A stretch of DNA of 51,812 nt from Paludibacteraceae bacterium (lineage in GTDB: Bacteria; Bacteroidota; Bacteroidia; Bacteroidales; Paludibacteraceae), in contig JAFYSB010000069.1 of the NCBI GenBank assembly GCA_017546705.1, forward strand, positions 1 to 51,812, written 5' to 3'. Position numbers and translations under genes: made by a program. Below the pieces are notes generated by a model. That model was not told the origin of the DNA. It made no database searches and saw only the letters and a list, made by a program, of their open reading frames with translations. Shown here one piece after another: positions 17,990 through 28,600 of the stretch (positions within the stretch are counted from its first letter, which is position 1; each line of letters starts with the position of its first letter).

Positions 17990-19396
17990 CTATAACGCCA
18001 CTTCTTCTCCTTTTTCAGGAATCACAATACTGCGAAATCCTGCCTCATAGAGGTGGTCTTTTATTGCCTCTTGTGCGCTACTCTCGCCATGTACGATAAA
18101 GGTCTTGCGTATCTTCTTAATGTCTTGACAACCAGTGAAATACTGTATAATCTCTTGATAGTCGCCGTGCCCAGAGAATCCCTCAATTTTGGTCACTTGT
18201 GCACGGATTCTGTGGTCAAAACCAAAGATGCTCACATAGCGTAAATCTGGGTTTTGTATGCGTGCACCCAATGATGTTGGCGTGCAATATCCCACAATCA
18301 ATATCGTCGTACTTGGATCATCAATATGATTCGACACGTGGTGCTTAATACGTCCTGCCTCCAACATACCTGAGGCTGAAATCACAATGCATGGTTGCTT
18401 GCTCTTATTCAATGCCTTGGAATCGCTGAGGTCGGTGATATACCTTAGTGTATTAAACCCAAATGGATCGGGGTCAAACCGCATAGTATCGCGCACTTGC
18501 TCGTTCAGCGTGTCGGCATACCTGCGGAATATCTCCGTGGCATTGGCTGACAGAGGCGAATCTACATACACTGGCACACGTTCCAATCTGCCGTCGTTGT
18601 ACAGCTCATTCAGCACATACACAATCTCTTGCGTTCTACCCACTGAGAACGATGGTATCAACAACTTGCCTTTCTTATACATACACGTCTCTTCCACCAC
18701 TCCCAGCAGTTGTTCTTCCGACACCATCTCATCCTCGTGCAAACGGTCGCCATACGTGGACTCACATATCAAATAATCACATTGTGGAAAAGCCTGTGGT
18801 GTACTCAGTATATGGCTATGCAATCGACCTACATCACCTGTGTAAGCAATACACTTCACTTCGCCATTCTCCTTGATTTCCAGACTGATAACTGCCGATC
18901 CAAGCATATGTCCTGAGTTGGTAAACTGTACCTGTATCTGCTCATCGATGCGATAAGGCGTATCGTATTCCACAGTGCGGAACAATCTCATCACCTGTTG
19001 TGCATGGTTGGTGTCGAATAGCGGTTTGATTTTGGGTTTGTGCAGGCGATCCATCTTCTTGTTGTACCATCGCACATCCTGCTCTTGGATAAATGCAGTA
19101 TCTTGCAGCATCAATTGGCACAAGTCGCGCGTAGCGGCTGTGCAATAGATTTTCCCGCGAAATCCGCGACTATATATATAAGGTATCAATCCCGAATGGT
19201 CAATATGAGCATGCGAAAGCAATAGATAGTGTATATCCTTTGGATCGAAACCCAAATCGCGGTTTGCTTCATCGGTTTCCATACCTTTACCTTGATACAT
19301 ACCGCAGTCCAACAGGATAGTTGTTCCCGAATCGGTAGTAATCAAGTGTTTGCTACCAGTCACTTCGCGTGCAGCACCTAAGAATTGTATTTTCAT
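17990..19396 (-). CDS. MBL-fold beta-CASP metallo-hydrolase (RNA-type)
   Basis: A 468-residue metallo-beta-lactamase-fold protein with the beta-CASP insertion and the RMMBL C-terminal domain, related to CPSF73-like and archaeal/bacterial RNA nucleases. Zinc-ligand motifs include LLLSHAHIDHSGLIPY (about 58-73), SGHMLGSA and AYTGDVGR. The beta-CASP part has FSVGRTQEIVYVLNEL and ISASGMLEAGRIKHH. FSGHGDYQEI and IVHGESSAQEAIKDHL end the protein. RNA processing is a family-level expectation, not shown here. The start follows a good promoter by about 25 bases. Confidence 0.93.
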   Translation of the reverse strand: MKIQFLGAAREVTGSKHLITTDSGTTILLDCGMYQGKGMETDEANRDLGFDPKDIHYLLLSHAHIDHSGLIPYIYSRGFRGKIYCTAATRDLCQLMLQDTAFIQEQDVRWYNKKMDRLHKPKIKPLFDTNHAQQVMRLFRTVEYDTPYRIDEQIQVQFTNSGHMLGSAVISLEIKENGEVKCIAYTGDVGRLHSHILSTPQAFPQCDYLICESTYGDRLHEDEMVSEEQLLGVVEETCMYKKGKLLIPSFSVGRTQEIVYVLNELYNDGRLERVPVYVDSPLSANATEIFRRYADTLNEQVRDTMRFDPDPFGFNTLRYITDLSDSKALNKSKQPCIVISASGMLEAGRIKHHVSNHIDDPSTTILIVGYCTPTSLGARIQNPDLRYVSIFGFDHRIRAQVTKIEGFSGHGDYQEIIQYFTGCQDIKKIRKTFIVHGESSAQEAIKDHLYEAGFRSIVIPEKGEEVAL

Positions 19397-19421
19397 GCTA
19401 TTGTTGGTTAAAATCCGTTTG

Positions 19422-19453
19422 CAAAATTACTACAAAAATCGTACAACTGCAAA
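19422..19453 (-). promoter_or_regulatory. Promoter of the beta-CASP gene
   Basis: Minus strand TTTG (19453-19450), 20 bp, TAATTTTG (19429-19422). Confidence 0.85.
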
Positions 19454-19490
19454 TTATTTGTGTTAAAATTTTACTCTCATGCACTTTTTT

Positions 19491-19522
19491 CTTGCAATAT
19501 TCAACAAAAAACCGTACCTTTG
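19491..19522 (+). promoter_or_regulatory. Promoter of the HAD hydrolase gene
   Basis: CTTG (19491-19494), 20 bp, TACCTTTG (19515-19522), divergent from the beta-CASP promoter. Confidence 0.8.
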
Positions 19523-19538
19523 CACCCGTAAATCCCAT

Positions 19539-19574
19539 AAAACTTTTAAAACCTTTAGAACGTTTAAACCTTTG
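19539..19574. repeat. Nine-bp AAAACTTTT-type tandem repeat (4 units)
   Basis: Units AAAACTTTT, AAAACCTTT, AGAACGTTT and AAACCTTTG lie head to tail and end three bases before the start codon. The same 9-bp family occurs at 36228-36254. Confidence 0.8.
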
Positions 19575-19577
19575 AAT

Positions 19578-20453
19578 ATGCTCCCTACCGTAGCACTCAT
19601 TTATGATTTCGACGGCACCCTTGCGCCTGGCAATATGCAGGAGTTCGGACTCTTGCAAGCTATTGGTTACACCAATCCTGCGGAATTCTGGAATCTCTGC
19701 GACCAGATCGCCAAGACCAATGATGCGGGTGGTATTGCGGTGGTGATGTATGCCATTCAGGCTGAGGCACAACGTGCAGGTATTCGCTGTACGCGAGATA
19801 TGTTGCGCGAGTTTGGCAAGACAGTACGTTTCTTTTCGGGTGTCACTGAGTGGTTTGATTATATCAATGCCTACGCAGCACAGATTGGTATCGAAGTCAA
19901 GCACTACGTCAATAGTTCGGGTGTCAAGGAGATGATCGAAGGCTGTGCTATTGCCCAGCAGTTCGAGCAAATCTATGCTTGTACCTACCTCTATGATAGC
20001 AATGGCGATGCTTGTTGGCCATCAGTTGTGGTGGATTATACCAAGAAAACGCAGTTCCTTTTTAAGATCAACAAGGGTATCCGCGAGGTCAGCGACCGTG
20101 TACGTATCAACGAGTTTGTGCCTTCCAATGAGCGCCCCGTGCCATTCGAACGAATGATTTATTTCGGTGATGGCGAGACGGATGTGCCATGCATGCGTAC
20201 AGTCAAGTCCAATGGCGGACATAGTTTTGCTGTCTATGGCAATGAGAAGAAGCGCGCCCTTGCTCAGCAATTGCTCTCCGAAGGTCGTGTCAATTTTGCT
20301 TGTGCAGCCGATTATACGGAAGATGGTCAGATGATGGAGATTGTCAAGCGTATCTTGGATAAGATCAAGGCTGACTACACCCTCTCGCAGCACGAAGCTG
20401 TCAACCGCGACACGCTCAATATGTACTCTGCTTTAGGCGATACGATGGACTAG
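19578..20453 (+). CDS. HAD-superfamily hydrolase
   Basis: A 291-residue cytoplasmic phosphatase-like protein. HAD motif I is YDFDGTLAPGN (about residues 7-17), with the nucleophile Asp and general-acid Asp spaced DxD. Motif IV is YFGDGETDVPCM. A cap region of helices lies between them. The substrate cannot be read from the sequence. ATG 19578 was chosen because motif I then falls at the usual distance from the N-terminus; an upstream in-frame start would translate the 9-bp repeat. Its 3' end overlaps the convergent folC gene by 38 bases. Confidence 0.88.
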   Translation: MLPTVALIYDFDGTLAPGNMQEFGLLQAIGYTNPAEFWNLCDQIAKTNDAGGIAVVMYAIQAEAQRAGIRCTRDMLREFGKTVRFFSGVTEWFDYINAYAAQIGIEVKHYVNSSGVKEMIEGCAIAQQFEQIYACTYLYDSNGDACWPSVVVDYTKKTQFLFKINKGIREVSDRVRINEFVPSNERPVPFERMIYFGDGETDVPCMRTVKSNGGHSFAVYGNEKKRALAQQLLSEGRVNFACAADYTEDGQMMEIVKRILDKIKADYTLSQHEAVNRDTLNMYSALGDTMD

Positions 20454-21753
20454 TGCACAGCGCTTCGCCCACAACGTAGTTGCTACCTCCGATGAAGATA
20501 ATGTCTTCCGATGTCGCTTGTTGTTTAGCTACTGCAATAGCATCGCAGACCGAATAAAAGCACATATTGTACTTGTGCATAGGGTGGAGTGCGTGCCATT
20601 TGGCTTGTAATTCAGCCGCAGGCAGTGCACGCGAGGTATTAGGTTGCGTGAAATAATACACAGCCTCTTCAGGTAAAAGGTTCAACACCACATCAATATC
20701 CTTATCCGATACCATACCAAAGACAATATGCAGTTTTCCGTTTTCACCTTTCAGTTTTCCGTTTTCCATTTTCAGTTGCTCCACCACATACCGAATACCA
20801 TGGGAGTTATGCCCCGTATCGCAAATCGTGAGGGGTGATTCGGATAGGATTTCCCATCTGCCACGTAAACCTGTTAAACTGCATACTTGAGCAAAGCCAG
20901 TGGCAATCGCTTCAGTGCTTATTTTAATATTACAATGGTTACGCAGCACTTGCAGAGCTACAAAAGCCGTTTGTTGGTTTTTCTCCTGATAGCAGCCTTG
21001 TAACTGACATATGGGTGCTTCTTTCAAGCGGCGACGGCGCATATAGCCGCATTGATCAGCAAACCATATTCGGCAATCAGTCGTTTCTAATCCATCACCT
21101 AATATATCGCACTCGTGTGCACGATTAAGAAATACTTGTTGCGTATCGGGGTGAGTTTCGCCTATCACACAGGGGATATGCGATTTGATGATACCCGCCT
21201 TCTCGTGGGCTATCTGCGTAAGGGTAGTACCTAGAAACTCAGTATGGTCAATGCCGATATTTGTGATCACAGAGAGTAGTGGAGTCAAGATATTGGTGCT
21301 ATCTAATCGTCCGCCTAATCCTACTTCAATAATGGCTATATCTACTTGCTGCTCAGCGAAATACCAGAATGCAAGGGCCATTGTTGTTTCGAAGAAAGAG
21401 GGTCGCAGCTCGTCCAAAAATGTACGATTGCTGGCTACCCAATCGACCACTGTCGATTGCCCAATCATCTGTCCGTTGATACGGATACGCTCGCGAAAAT
21501 CCACCAAGTGTGGAGAGGTGAAAAGTCCCACCTTGTATCCCGCTGCTTGTAGCGCAGCTGCTATGAGATGTGAGGTAGAACCTTTGCCATTGGTACCTGC
21601 GATATGCACAGAGCGCAATCGTTCGTGTGGATTGCTTAGATGTGCCATCAAGGCATAGGTGTTGTCCAATCCTGGTTTGTATGCCGATGCTCCGACCAAG
21701 TGAAATGCTGGTTGCGAAGCATAGAGATAGTCAATGGTCTGTTGGTAGGTCAT
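20416..21753 (-). CDS. folC: Bifunctional folylpolyglutamate synthase / dihydrofolate synthase
   Basis: A 445-residue Mur-ligase-like enzyme that adds glutamate to dihydropteroate and folates. The P-loop is HIAGTNGKGSTSHL (about residues 49-62), then FTSPHLVDFRERI, IIEVGLGGRLDSTN, TNIGIDHTEFLG, HEKAGIIK and ICDTGHNSHG. Residues about 327-341 (KMENGKLKGENGKLH) come from an in-frame 21-bp-period repeat between VVEQL and the conserved HIVFGMV strand. The start codon overlaps the upstream stop codon as ATGA, implying coupled translation. The 3' end overlaps the convergent HAD gene by 38 bases. Confidence 0.95.
   Translation of the reverse strand: MTYQQTIDYLYASQPAFHLVGASAYKPGLDNTYALMAHLSNPHERLRSVHIAGTNGKGSTSHLIAAALQAAGYKVGLFTSPHLVDFRERIRINGQMIGQSTVVDWVASNRTFLDELRPSFFETTMALAFWYFAEQQVDIAIIEVGLGGRLDSTNILTPLLSVITNIGIDHTEFLGTTLTQIAHEKAGIIKSHIPCVIGETHPDTQQVFLNRAHECDILGDGLETTDCRIWFADQCGYMRRRRLKEAPICQLQGCYQEKNQQTAFVALQVLRNHCNIKISTEAIATGFAQVCSLTGLRGRWEILSESPLTICDTGHNSHGIRYVVEQLKMENGKLKGENGKLHIVFGMVSDKDIDVVLNLLPEEAVYYFTQPNTSRALPAAELQAKWHALHPMHKYNMCFYSVCDAIAVAKQQATSEDIIFIGGSNYVVGEALCTSPSYRLKQSTY
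20731..20775. repeat. 21-bp-period CAGTTTTCCGTTTTC repeat inside folC
   Basis: The 15-base unit occurs exactly at 20731-20745 and 20752-20766, followed by a partial copy CATTTTCAG. The 21-base spacing keeps the reading frame and yields ENGKLKG then ENGKLH. The dnaE element at 29079-29107 shows the same spacing and related units. Confidence 0.85.
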
Positions 21754-22796
21754 AGGTTGTGTTTTTTGCGTTGTTTGCCTGCATGCCATAACTGAAAAGA
21801 GTTGAGCAGGTTTTGCCAAATGATGTATGCCGCCGGTCCGATGGATGCTAATGGCACGAGGTACATTTGAGCCATCCATACGCCTAAAGCAGTATTCTTC
21901 TGACCAAAAGCTTGCCCTGCAGTGATACGACTTTTCTCATTTAGTGTGTAGTGTATGGCTGCTGGATTGATGAGAATATCTTGATAGTCAGTACCATGAC
22001 TGCTGGCTGGAAAACTCCAGCCAATCCATCTTCCAAGTGCAAATTGGAATAGGCATGCTATTAGCGAACCACCACATAGAAACGCAATTGCCCATCCAGA
22101 ATAGTCCTGGGTAAGGAGCGTGTAAGTGATCTTAGCAATCAACACAATCAGCAGCACAATCCATAGGTAGAATGGCATGCTTGCCCAGATGGTTGTGATG
22201 GTAAATGGTCGCGTTTCTCCTTTGCGTCGATAATAACCTTCATAGCCTAATCGCAGTGCCCATGCAGCCAGGAATGGCCCCAATAGCATGGGACCTACTT
22301 TTCGCAGTATCAGCCACATGGCAGGAACAAACGCTATATCGGCCGATGGGTTGACAATAGGAAAGAAGGCAGGAACAATGATGGCTGTAGCGATATTACT
22401 CAGCAGACTGAAAGTGGTGAGATTTTGAATACTACCTCCCAGCTTGCCTGCAATGATAGGTGCTGCTGTGGCTGTAGGCATAATCACGCAGACCATCAAT
22501 CCTTGTGATATGATGGATACGTCAGTCGTTGAAAGTTGGGTATTGAACCTTGAAAAGAGCAACGTACAACCATAATAGACTACGGCAGTCAGCAGTAACT
22601 GCCCGCCCAATACCAACCAATGCCATGTGCGCAGACGCAAGTCCATGGGGTTGATCTTGCAGAATGTGAAGAATAGCATGAAGAATATCAGCGGGGGCAA
22701 GAGCCAATCCAAATGCCTAAACCAAGGATAGCCTATCGCACCAATAAGCATGGCGATGATAAGCGCATATCGATCAAGAAAAAGGCGTAATTTCAT
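21750..22796 (-). CDS. Bile acid:sodium symporter family (BASS) transporter
   Basis: A 348-residue inner-membrane protein with about nine to ten hydrophobic helices, similar to bacterial members of the BASS/arsenical-resistance-3 superfamily. Recognisable parts are LPPLIFFMLFFTFCKI near the N-terminus, VCVIMPTATAAPIIAGKLGGS (about 105-125), and SRITAGQAFGQKNTALGVWMA near the C-terminus, where the family has its crossover motif. The cargo is unknown; organic anions such as pantoate or keto acids are transported by relatives. It sits between an outer-membrane protein gene (5-base gap) and folC (4-base overlap). Confidence 0.8.
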   Translation of the reverse strand: MKLRLFLDRYALIIAMLIGAIGYPWFRHLDWLLPPLIFFMLFFTFCKINPMDLRLRTWHWLVLGGQLLLTAVVYYGCTLLFSRFNTQLSTTDVSIISQGLMVCVIMPTATAAPIIAGKLGGSIQNLTTFSLLSNIATAIIVPAFFPIVNPSADIAFVPAMWLILRKVGPMLLGPFLAAWALRLGYEGYYRRKGETRPFTITTIWASMPFYLWIVLLIVLIAKITYTLLTQDYSGWAIAFLCGGSLIACLFQFALGRWIGWSFPASSHGTDYQDILINPAAIHYTLNEKSRITAGQAFGQKNTALGVWMAQMYLVPLASIGPAAYIIWQNLLNSFQLWHAGKQRKKHNL

Positions 22797-22801
22797 AGGA
22801 A

Positions 22802-23560
22802 TTAGTTGAAGAATAGCGACAAACCGATAGAGAAGGTAAGCGGTCCGGATGGATGTTGAATCTTGCCTTGCTTTTGTGCTGCTTGTTCGATGAGGGTTGG
22901 CATCAAGTGTTGGGTGTAGGCAGCCTCTGCAAAGACTGCAAAATTATGGAAGATAAACCATTCCACACCTGCTGAGAAACGCAGGGTAGGTACGATATGG
23001 TCGATATTGGTCATCTCATAGGAGGTATTATCTTCCATCAGCGTCGCATTTTTAACCGTAGCGATTGACACACCAGGTTGCATGCTGATATAGAAGTCCC
23101 ATGGATGGAAATAAGGATTCTCGTAGAAAGCCTTGATATCTTTCACTAAGGGGAAGCGATAACCCACGCTCATACCCACTTCGTTATACCAGACCTCAGC
23201 ATTGCGGAAATTAGAACCTGCGAATTGCAAATCGAGGTCCTCGTAGGTGTTGCTATGGGTATCATAGGTAATATATACGAAAGTACCATAATTCTTATGG
23301 TGACGCCAACCCAGTCGCATGGCGGAATTAAAGGTAGCTCCTTCAATGCCATTTGGGGTAATGCCAACTCCCAATACAGTAGGCAAATCAAGTGCATCAA
23401 AGAAATCTCCGAAGGTGTACTTCTTTTTCGCTTCGCTCACCTTGTTGGCGGGCGCATTATCGGTTGCGTGTGGTTGGTCTGTGTCACTCACGTTGTTGTT
23501 TTGAGCAAAAAGTCCCATGCTCATTGCTGAGCACAGGACTAATGTAAGAATCTTGTTCAT
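22802..23560 (-). CDS. Outer-membrane beta-barrel protein, function unknown
   Basis: A 252-residue exported protein with signal peptide MNKILTLVLCSAMSMGLFAQ, a low-complexity Asn/Asp/Ala linker, and alternating hydrophobic beta-strands that end in a terminal aromatic segment, SIGLSLFFN. This suggests an outer-membrane barrel. No enzymatic motif is evident. ATG 23560 was chosen over the upstream in-frame ATG at 23581, which lies in an AATTCAAAATTCAT-type repeat. It is the second gene of the yidC operon. Confidence 0.75.
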   Translation of the reverse strand: MNKILTLVLCSAMSMGLFAQNNNVSDTDQPHATDNAPANKVSEAKKKYTFGDFFDALDLPTVLGVGITPNGIEGATFNSAMRLGWRHHKNYGTFVYITYDTHSNTYEDLDLQFAGSNFRNAEVWYNEVGMSVGYRFPLVKDIKAFYENPYFHPWDFYISMQPGVSIATVKNATLMEDNTSYEMTNIDHIVPTLRFSAGVEWFIFHNFAVFAEAAYTQHLMPTLIEQAAQKQGKIQHPSGPLTFSIGLSLFFN

Positions 23561-23594
23561 AATTCTTAATTCAAAATTCATAATTTAAAATTAT
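23561..23594. repeat. AATTCAAAATTCAT-family leader repeat
   Basis: AATTCTTAATTCAAAATTCA followed by TAATTTAAAATTA fills the gap between yidC and the next gene. It belongs to the family seen at 9548-9580 and 17311-17338. Confidence 0.7.
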
Positions 23595-25510
23595 CGTCTC
23601 ATCTGTGCTTTGGCTTGCTCGCGAGCGAGGCGTTGTTGCTCACGTTGCATAGCTTCTAAGCGTGCAGCGAAACCAGATTTCTTTTGTGTGCCTTTTTTCT
23701 TGGCATTGGCTTCCATCTCTGCTAATACTTTCTTGTCATCAATAGCCCAACGGAATATCATCGTTTGGATAATAGTCATGAGTAGGCTGACAAAGTAGTA
23801 GTAACTCAAACCTGCTGCATAGTCGTTGAAGAAGACGAGGAACATCACTGGCATGAGATACATCATCCAACGCATCATCTTCATCTCTTGTCCGCCGGAT
23901 TGACTTTGCATGGTAATATGGGTATATACCACATTGACAATTGTCATAAGCAGACAGAAGAGACTAAGGTGCGTCCAGCCGAGTAGTGGTAATGGAGTGC
24001 TCCAAGAGAGAATGGCATCGTAGGTAGATAGGTCATCAGCCCAGAATAGTGATTGACCGCGCAATTCAATAGCAGTTGGCAAGAACCAGAACATAGCCAT
24101 CAATACAGGGAATTGGAATAGCATAGGCAAGCAACCTGACATTGGGCTAACGCCTGCTTTCTGATACAATGCCATAGTGGCTTGTTGGCGCTCTTGCATC
24201 TTCTCTGGAGGATATTTCTCGTTGATCTCATCGAGTTGTGGCTTCAAGACACGCATCTTGGCGCTTGACTTGTAAGATGCAAAGACAAATGGCAAGATAA
24301 TCAGCTTGATAACCAATGTCATCAGCAAGATGACAATACCGATATGCAAGCCCCATGACATAAACAAGTCGAACATAGGAATCACCAATGCTTTGTTAAT
24401 CCAAGATACCAACTTCCAACCTAATGGTACGAGCTCGTTGAGGTGCAATTTCTCACCTTTCTCTACATCTTTATCGTATGCTCTGAGGGTGTTGTAGTGG
24501 TTAGGACCGAGATAGTATTTCAAGTCCGTTGTATGTTTGCCTGTAATATCAAATGGCAAGCTTGCAATAGTCTTATATTCCTTGATATAGCGGCTCAACG
24601 CGTTTTGTGGAGTTGATTCCATTTGTGTGGACTCAAAGCCATCTTGAGCAATCAATACCGTAGAGAAGAACTGATCCTTGTAGCCAATCCATTTCAAACG
24701 TGCAGACTCTTTAGCGCGATCGGCTTTGACCTCAGAGAGTTTTTCGATATCACCACCTACAAACATATATTGTAGTTGTGCATATTTCTCCTCGAACTTA
24801 CGACCTTTCTCTTGTTGAGGAATCATCTGATTCCAATGCATTTCCAGCGCTGCCATGTTTTGTGCCAAAGCCCATTGCATATTGTGTGGCTGGATACTCA
24901 TGCTCACCATATAATCGTCTGCTGGCAAGGTATATACCACATCCATATAGCAGTCTTCTATATTCGTATGGAGGCGCATTGTGAGTGTTGTATTGCCATC
25001 AGCATCGGTTGATTGGCCTACAGCAGTAAAGTATAGGTTCTCGGTTGAGAGAATACGGCTATTATTGGTAATGAGTGTAAAGTTCAAACTGCTCTCTTCG
25101 CCTTGGAAGAGGCAGAGGTTGTTTACACTATCGCCATAAGCTTTGTATTCCTTCAATTCAGCTTTTGCGATGCGACCACCTCGTTGAGCAATGCCAATAC
25201 GTACTTTTTCATTCTCCAATGTGATGATACCTTCTTCGCCTTTTGCAGCAGGAGCGAATGCACCATATAAGGATGCTACTTGCTCTGCCAACTGAGCTTC
25301 GTTTACGTTGTCCGCATTCTTGCTCTCAAGCTCTTGCGCAATTTGCTGTGATAGCAATTGAGCCTCTGCCTCTTGGAGACGAACCATCGCTATGGAGTCT
25401 TGTACTCGTTGACGCTCAGCCAATTCCTCCTTAGAAGGGCGATTGATAAATGAAAATCCTACAATAATTGCGGCTATTAAAAGAAAGCCAATCCACGTGT
25501 TTTTATCCAT
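23591..25510 (-). CDS. yidC: Membrane protein insertase YidC
   Basis: A 639-residue inner-membrane insertase and chaperone for membrane proteins. An N-terminal helix (NTWIGFLLIAAIIVGFSFI) is followed by the large periplasmic beta-domain (about 60-360). The conserved 60KD_IMP insertase core (about 375-580) contains LVIKLIILPFVFASYKSSAKM, KYPPEKMQERQQ, GVSPMSGCLPMLFQFPVLMAMFW and the final helices. The C-terminal tail is basic and Gln-rich. Size and layout match Gram-negative YidC. It has its own promoter and heads an operon with an outer-membrane protein, a BASS transporter and folC. Confidence 0.97.
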   Translation of the reverse strand: MDKNTWIGFLLIAAIIVGFSFINRPSKEELAERQRVQDSIAMVRLQEAEAQLLSQQIAQELESKNADNVNEAQLAEQVASLYGAFAPAAKGEEGIITLENEKVRIGIAQRGGRIAKAELKEYKAYGDSVNNLCLFQGEESSLNFTLITNNSRILSTENLYFTAVGQSTDADGNTTLTMRLHTNIEDCYMDVVYTLPADDYMVSMSIQPHNMQWALAQNMAALEMHWNQMIPQQEKGRKFEEKYAQLQYMFVGGDIEKLSEVKADRAKESARLKWIGYKDQFFSTVLIAQDGFESTQMESTPQNALSRYIKEYKTIASLPFDITGKHTTDLKYYLGPNHYNTLRAYDKDVEKGEKLHLNELVPLGWKLVSWINKALVIPMFDLFMSWGLHIGIVILLMTLVIKLIILPFVFASYKSSAKMRVLKPQLDEINEKYPPEKMQERQQATMALYQKAGVSPMSGCLPMLFQFPVLMAMFWFLPTAIELRGQSLFWADDLSTYDAILSWSTPLPLLGWTHLSLFCLLMTIVNVVYTHITMQSQSGGQEMKMMRWMMYLMPVMFLVFFNDYAAGLSYYYFVSLLMTIIQTMIFRWAIDDKKVLAEMEANAKKKGTQKKSGFAARLEAMQREQQRLAREQAKAQMRR

Positions 25511-25574
25511 TCTGTTATATCTTTATATTGTTATCTATTATTATTTTCGAATTTGTTGAAACACAAAAAACGCG

Positions 25575-25606
25575 CAAAGGTACAAAAAAATACGCACATA
25601 TACAAA
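25575..25606 (-). promoter_or_regulatory. Promoter of the yidC operon
   Basis: Minus strand TTTG (25606-25603), 20 bp, TACCTTTG (25582-25575), about 65 bases before the yidC start. Confidence 0.85.
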
Positions 25607-25694
25607 CAAAACAAACAAAAGTTCACTCTTAAGTGGGAATTTGTCGTATTTAGATAGTTTCAGCAGATTCGAAATCAAAGAGTTTTTTACTCTC

Positions 25695-28600
25695 CTAATT
25701 CACCTTGTATTGCAGTACCTCATCCGCTTGCAGTTCTTTCAACCAGTGAAAGAACGCTTGATTCATACGGATTGGGCTCGCATTGAATGTTATCACATTT
25801 TGTTTGATGGTGTCGAATATCTGTACATGCAACGGAGTTGTACCTGCATGTTGTTGGGTCATATCCGACAAACTATCAATCAAGTCTGGTTGTACATTCT
25901 CAATTGGTATTTGCAAGGTAACGCTTTGCAAATCCTTTTGCGCCTCTTGTATCAGTTGTACTTGTTGCAATGCAAACTCATACTCAGCTTCTTCTACAGG
26001 TTTGGGCTTAAACCACTTCATGTGTGCACCTCGTTGTTGCATCACGCCAGATAAATATACATATACATTGGGCTTGAGCAATGCAGCGAAACGTTGGTAA
26101 GTCTCGCCAAATGCGCTAAACTGATAGCTGCCAGTATAGTCCTCAATCGTATATTTACCCCATGGGTTACCCTTTTGCGACATACGGTCTTCTGCTGCCA
26201 CTATAATACCGCCCATATGCAATGGTTGTCCAGCACGTTTCTCAATCCACTGATTAGGAGTGAGTTTCTCTTTTTCTTCATCATCTTCTTCGCTATCGTT
26301 GTCTTGCGAGGTAGCGGCGTTGCGCGCAGTTGGTGAACTCCATGCATCGAACTGATTCATCTCTTCTGCTGTGATATTGCACATCTCGCGCACTTCAAAT
26401 TCCCATTCATCCAATGGGTGTGCCGATAGGAAAATGCCGATAAGGTCTTTTTCTTTGTTAAGTCGTTCGATGCTTGACCAACGAGGCACCACTGGCAGTT
26501 CTGGACGTTGCACCTCTACACCTAATCCTCCAAAACCATCAAACAACGTAATAGATTGCTCCTGTTTGTCTTGTTGATAACGGTTACCGTAGCGCATCAC
26601 TACTTCCAGCATATTTTCACCCTTGTTATTGGTATCAAATAGCTGCTCGCGATAGAACCCATCAAAGCAGTCAAAAGCACCAGCCAGTGCCAAACTCTCC
26701 ACCGTCTTGCGGTTGCATGATTGTAGATTAACACGTTCTAAGAAGTCGAACAAATCTTTATACTTACCATTCTTCTCACGTTCGTTGATAATCGCTTCTA
26801 CAGCACCTTCGCCAACGCCTTTCACGCCGCCCAAACCAAAACGCACATCACCTTTGCTATTGACGGTGAAGTTCATCTCCGACTCATTTACATCAGGTGC
26901 TAATACGCTAATTTTCATCGCCTTACACTCGTCCATGAACTTCGTCACATCTTTGATGTCATCTTTCGCCACAGTCAAGTTGGCTGCCATAAACTCGGCA
27001 GGGTAGTGAGCTTTGAGATAAGCGGTCTGGTATGCCACCCACGAGTAGCAAGCAGCGTGCGATTTGTTAAACGCGTACGATGCAAACTTCTCCCAGTCTG
27101 CCCAAATCTTCTCAAGCACTTTCTCATCGTGTCCGTTGCTCTTACCGCCATTGATGAACTTTGGTTTCAACTCTGCCAGCATTGCCATGATCTTCTTACC
27201 CATTGCCTTACGCAGCTGGTCGCTCTCGCCACGAGTGAAGTTGGCCAACAAACGAGATAGCAACATCACCTGCTCTTGATATACCGTTACACCATAGGTG
27301 TCCTTCAGGTATTTCTCCATCACAGGTATATCGTATGTCACAGGCTCTAGACCATGCTTACGACGGATAAACTGCGGAATATAATCCATTGGACCAGGGC
27401 GATAGAGGGCGTTCATAGCAATCAGGTCACCTATCACAGTAGGCTTCAGCTCCTTCATATACTTGCGCATACCTGCCGACTCAAACTGGAATACACCTAC
27501 TGTTCGTCCCTCTTGGAACAACTTGTATGTCTCCGCATCATCAATAGGAATGTGGTCAATATCAATGCTGATGCCATGTGCTTTGAAGATATTTTGCAAA
27601 CACTCCTTGATAATAGTCAGTGTTTTCAGTCCCAAGAAGTCCATCTTAATCAATCCCACACTTTCTACCACGTGGCCATCGTATTCCGTCACCAATACAC
27701 GCTTACCCGATTCGCGATCTTCCACTGTACTTAGCGGAGCAAACTTTGTCAAATCATCCGCACCAATAATCACACCGCAGGCGTGTACACCCACTTGACG
27801 AATCGTATCTTCCAATTGTGCTGCGTAGGTGAGCATATTGCGAATTTGTGGTTCATCACCATTCAGCAGCATGCGCAATTCATCCACATACTTGTAGCAG
27901 TTCTTAAGATTAACCTTAGGCGATTTGCCTTTCTCATCCTTGATGTTATCAGGGAAACTGCGATCTGGGATATAACTCTTAATTTCATTCACGCGAGGCA
28001 AAGGGATACGTTGAACACGTCCTACATCCGCAATGGCAGATTTGGTTGCCATCGTACCATAGGTGATGATATGTGCCACCTGTGTATGTCCATACTTATC
28101 GCTCACCCAATCCAACACTTTTCCACGACCAGCATCATCAAAGTCAGTATCAATATCGGGTAGGGAGATGCGGTCTGGGTTCAAGAAACGTTCAAACAGT
28201 AGGTCGTACTTCAGAGGGTCTAAGTCGGTGATTCTCAGGCAGTATGCTACTACCGATCCTGCGGCACTACCACGACCAGGACCTACACTCACACTCAACT
28301 CCTCACGTGCTGCACGGATAAAGTCCATCACAATCAAGAAGTAACCAGGGAAACCCATCGTCTTCATGATATGCAGTTCAAATTTAATACGCTCCTCTTG
28401 CTCCTCTGTCAGTGTTTCGCCATAACGCTCGTGAGCACCTTTGTATGCCAAGTGCGCCAAATAATCAGCTTCCAACTTGATGCGATATAGTTTGTCATAT
28501 CCACCAAGCTTCTTAATCTTCTCATTGGCTTGCTCCTCATTGAGCACCACATTGCCGTGCTCATCGCGTGTAAACTCCTCAAATAGGTCTTGCTCTGTGA

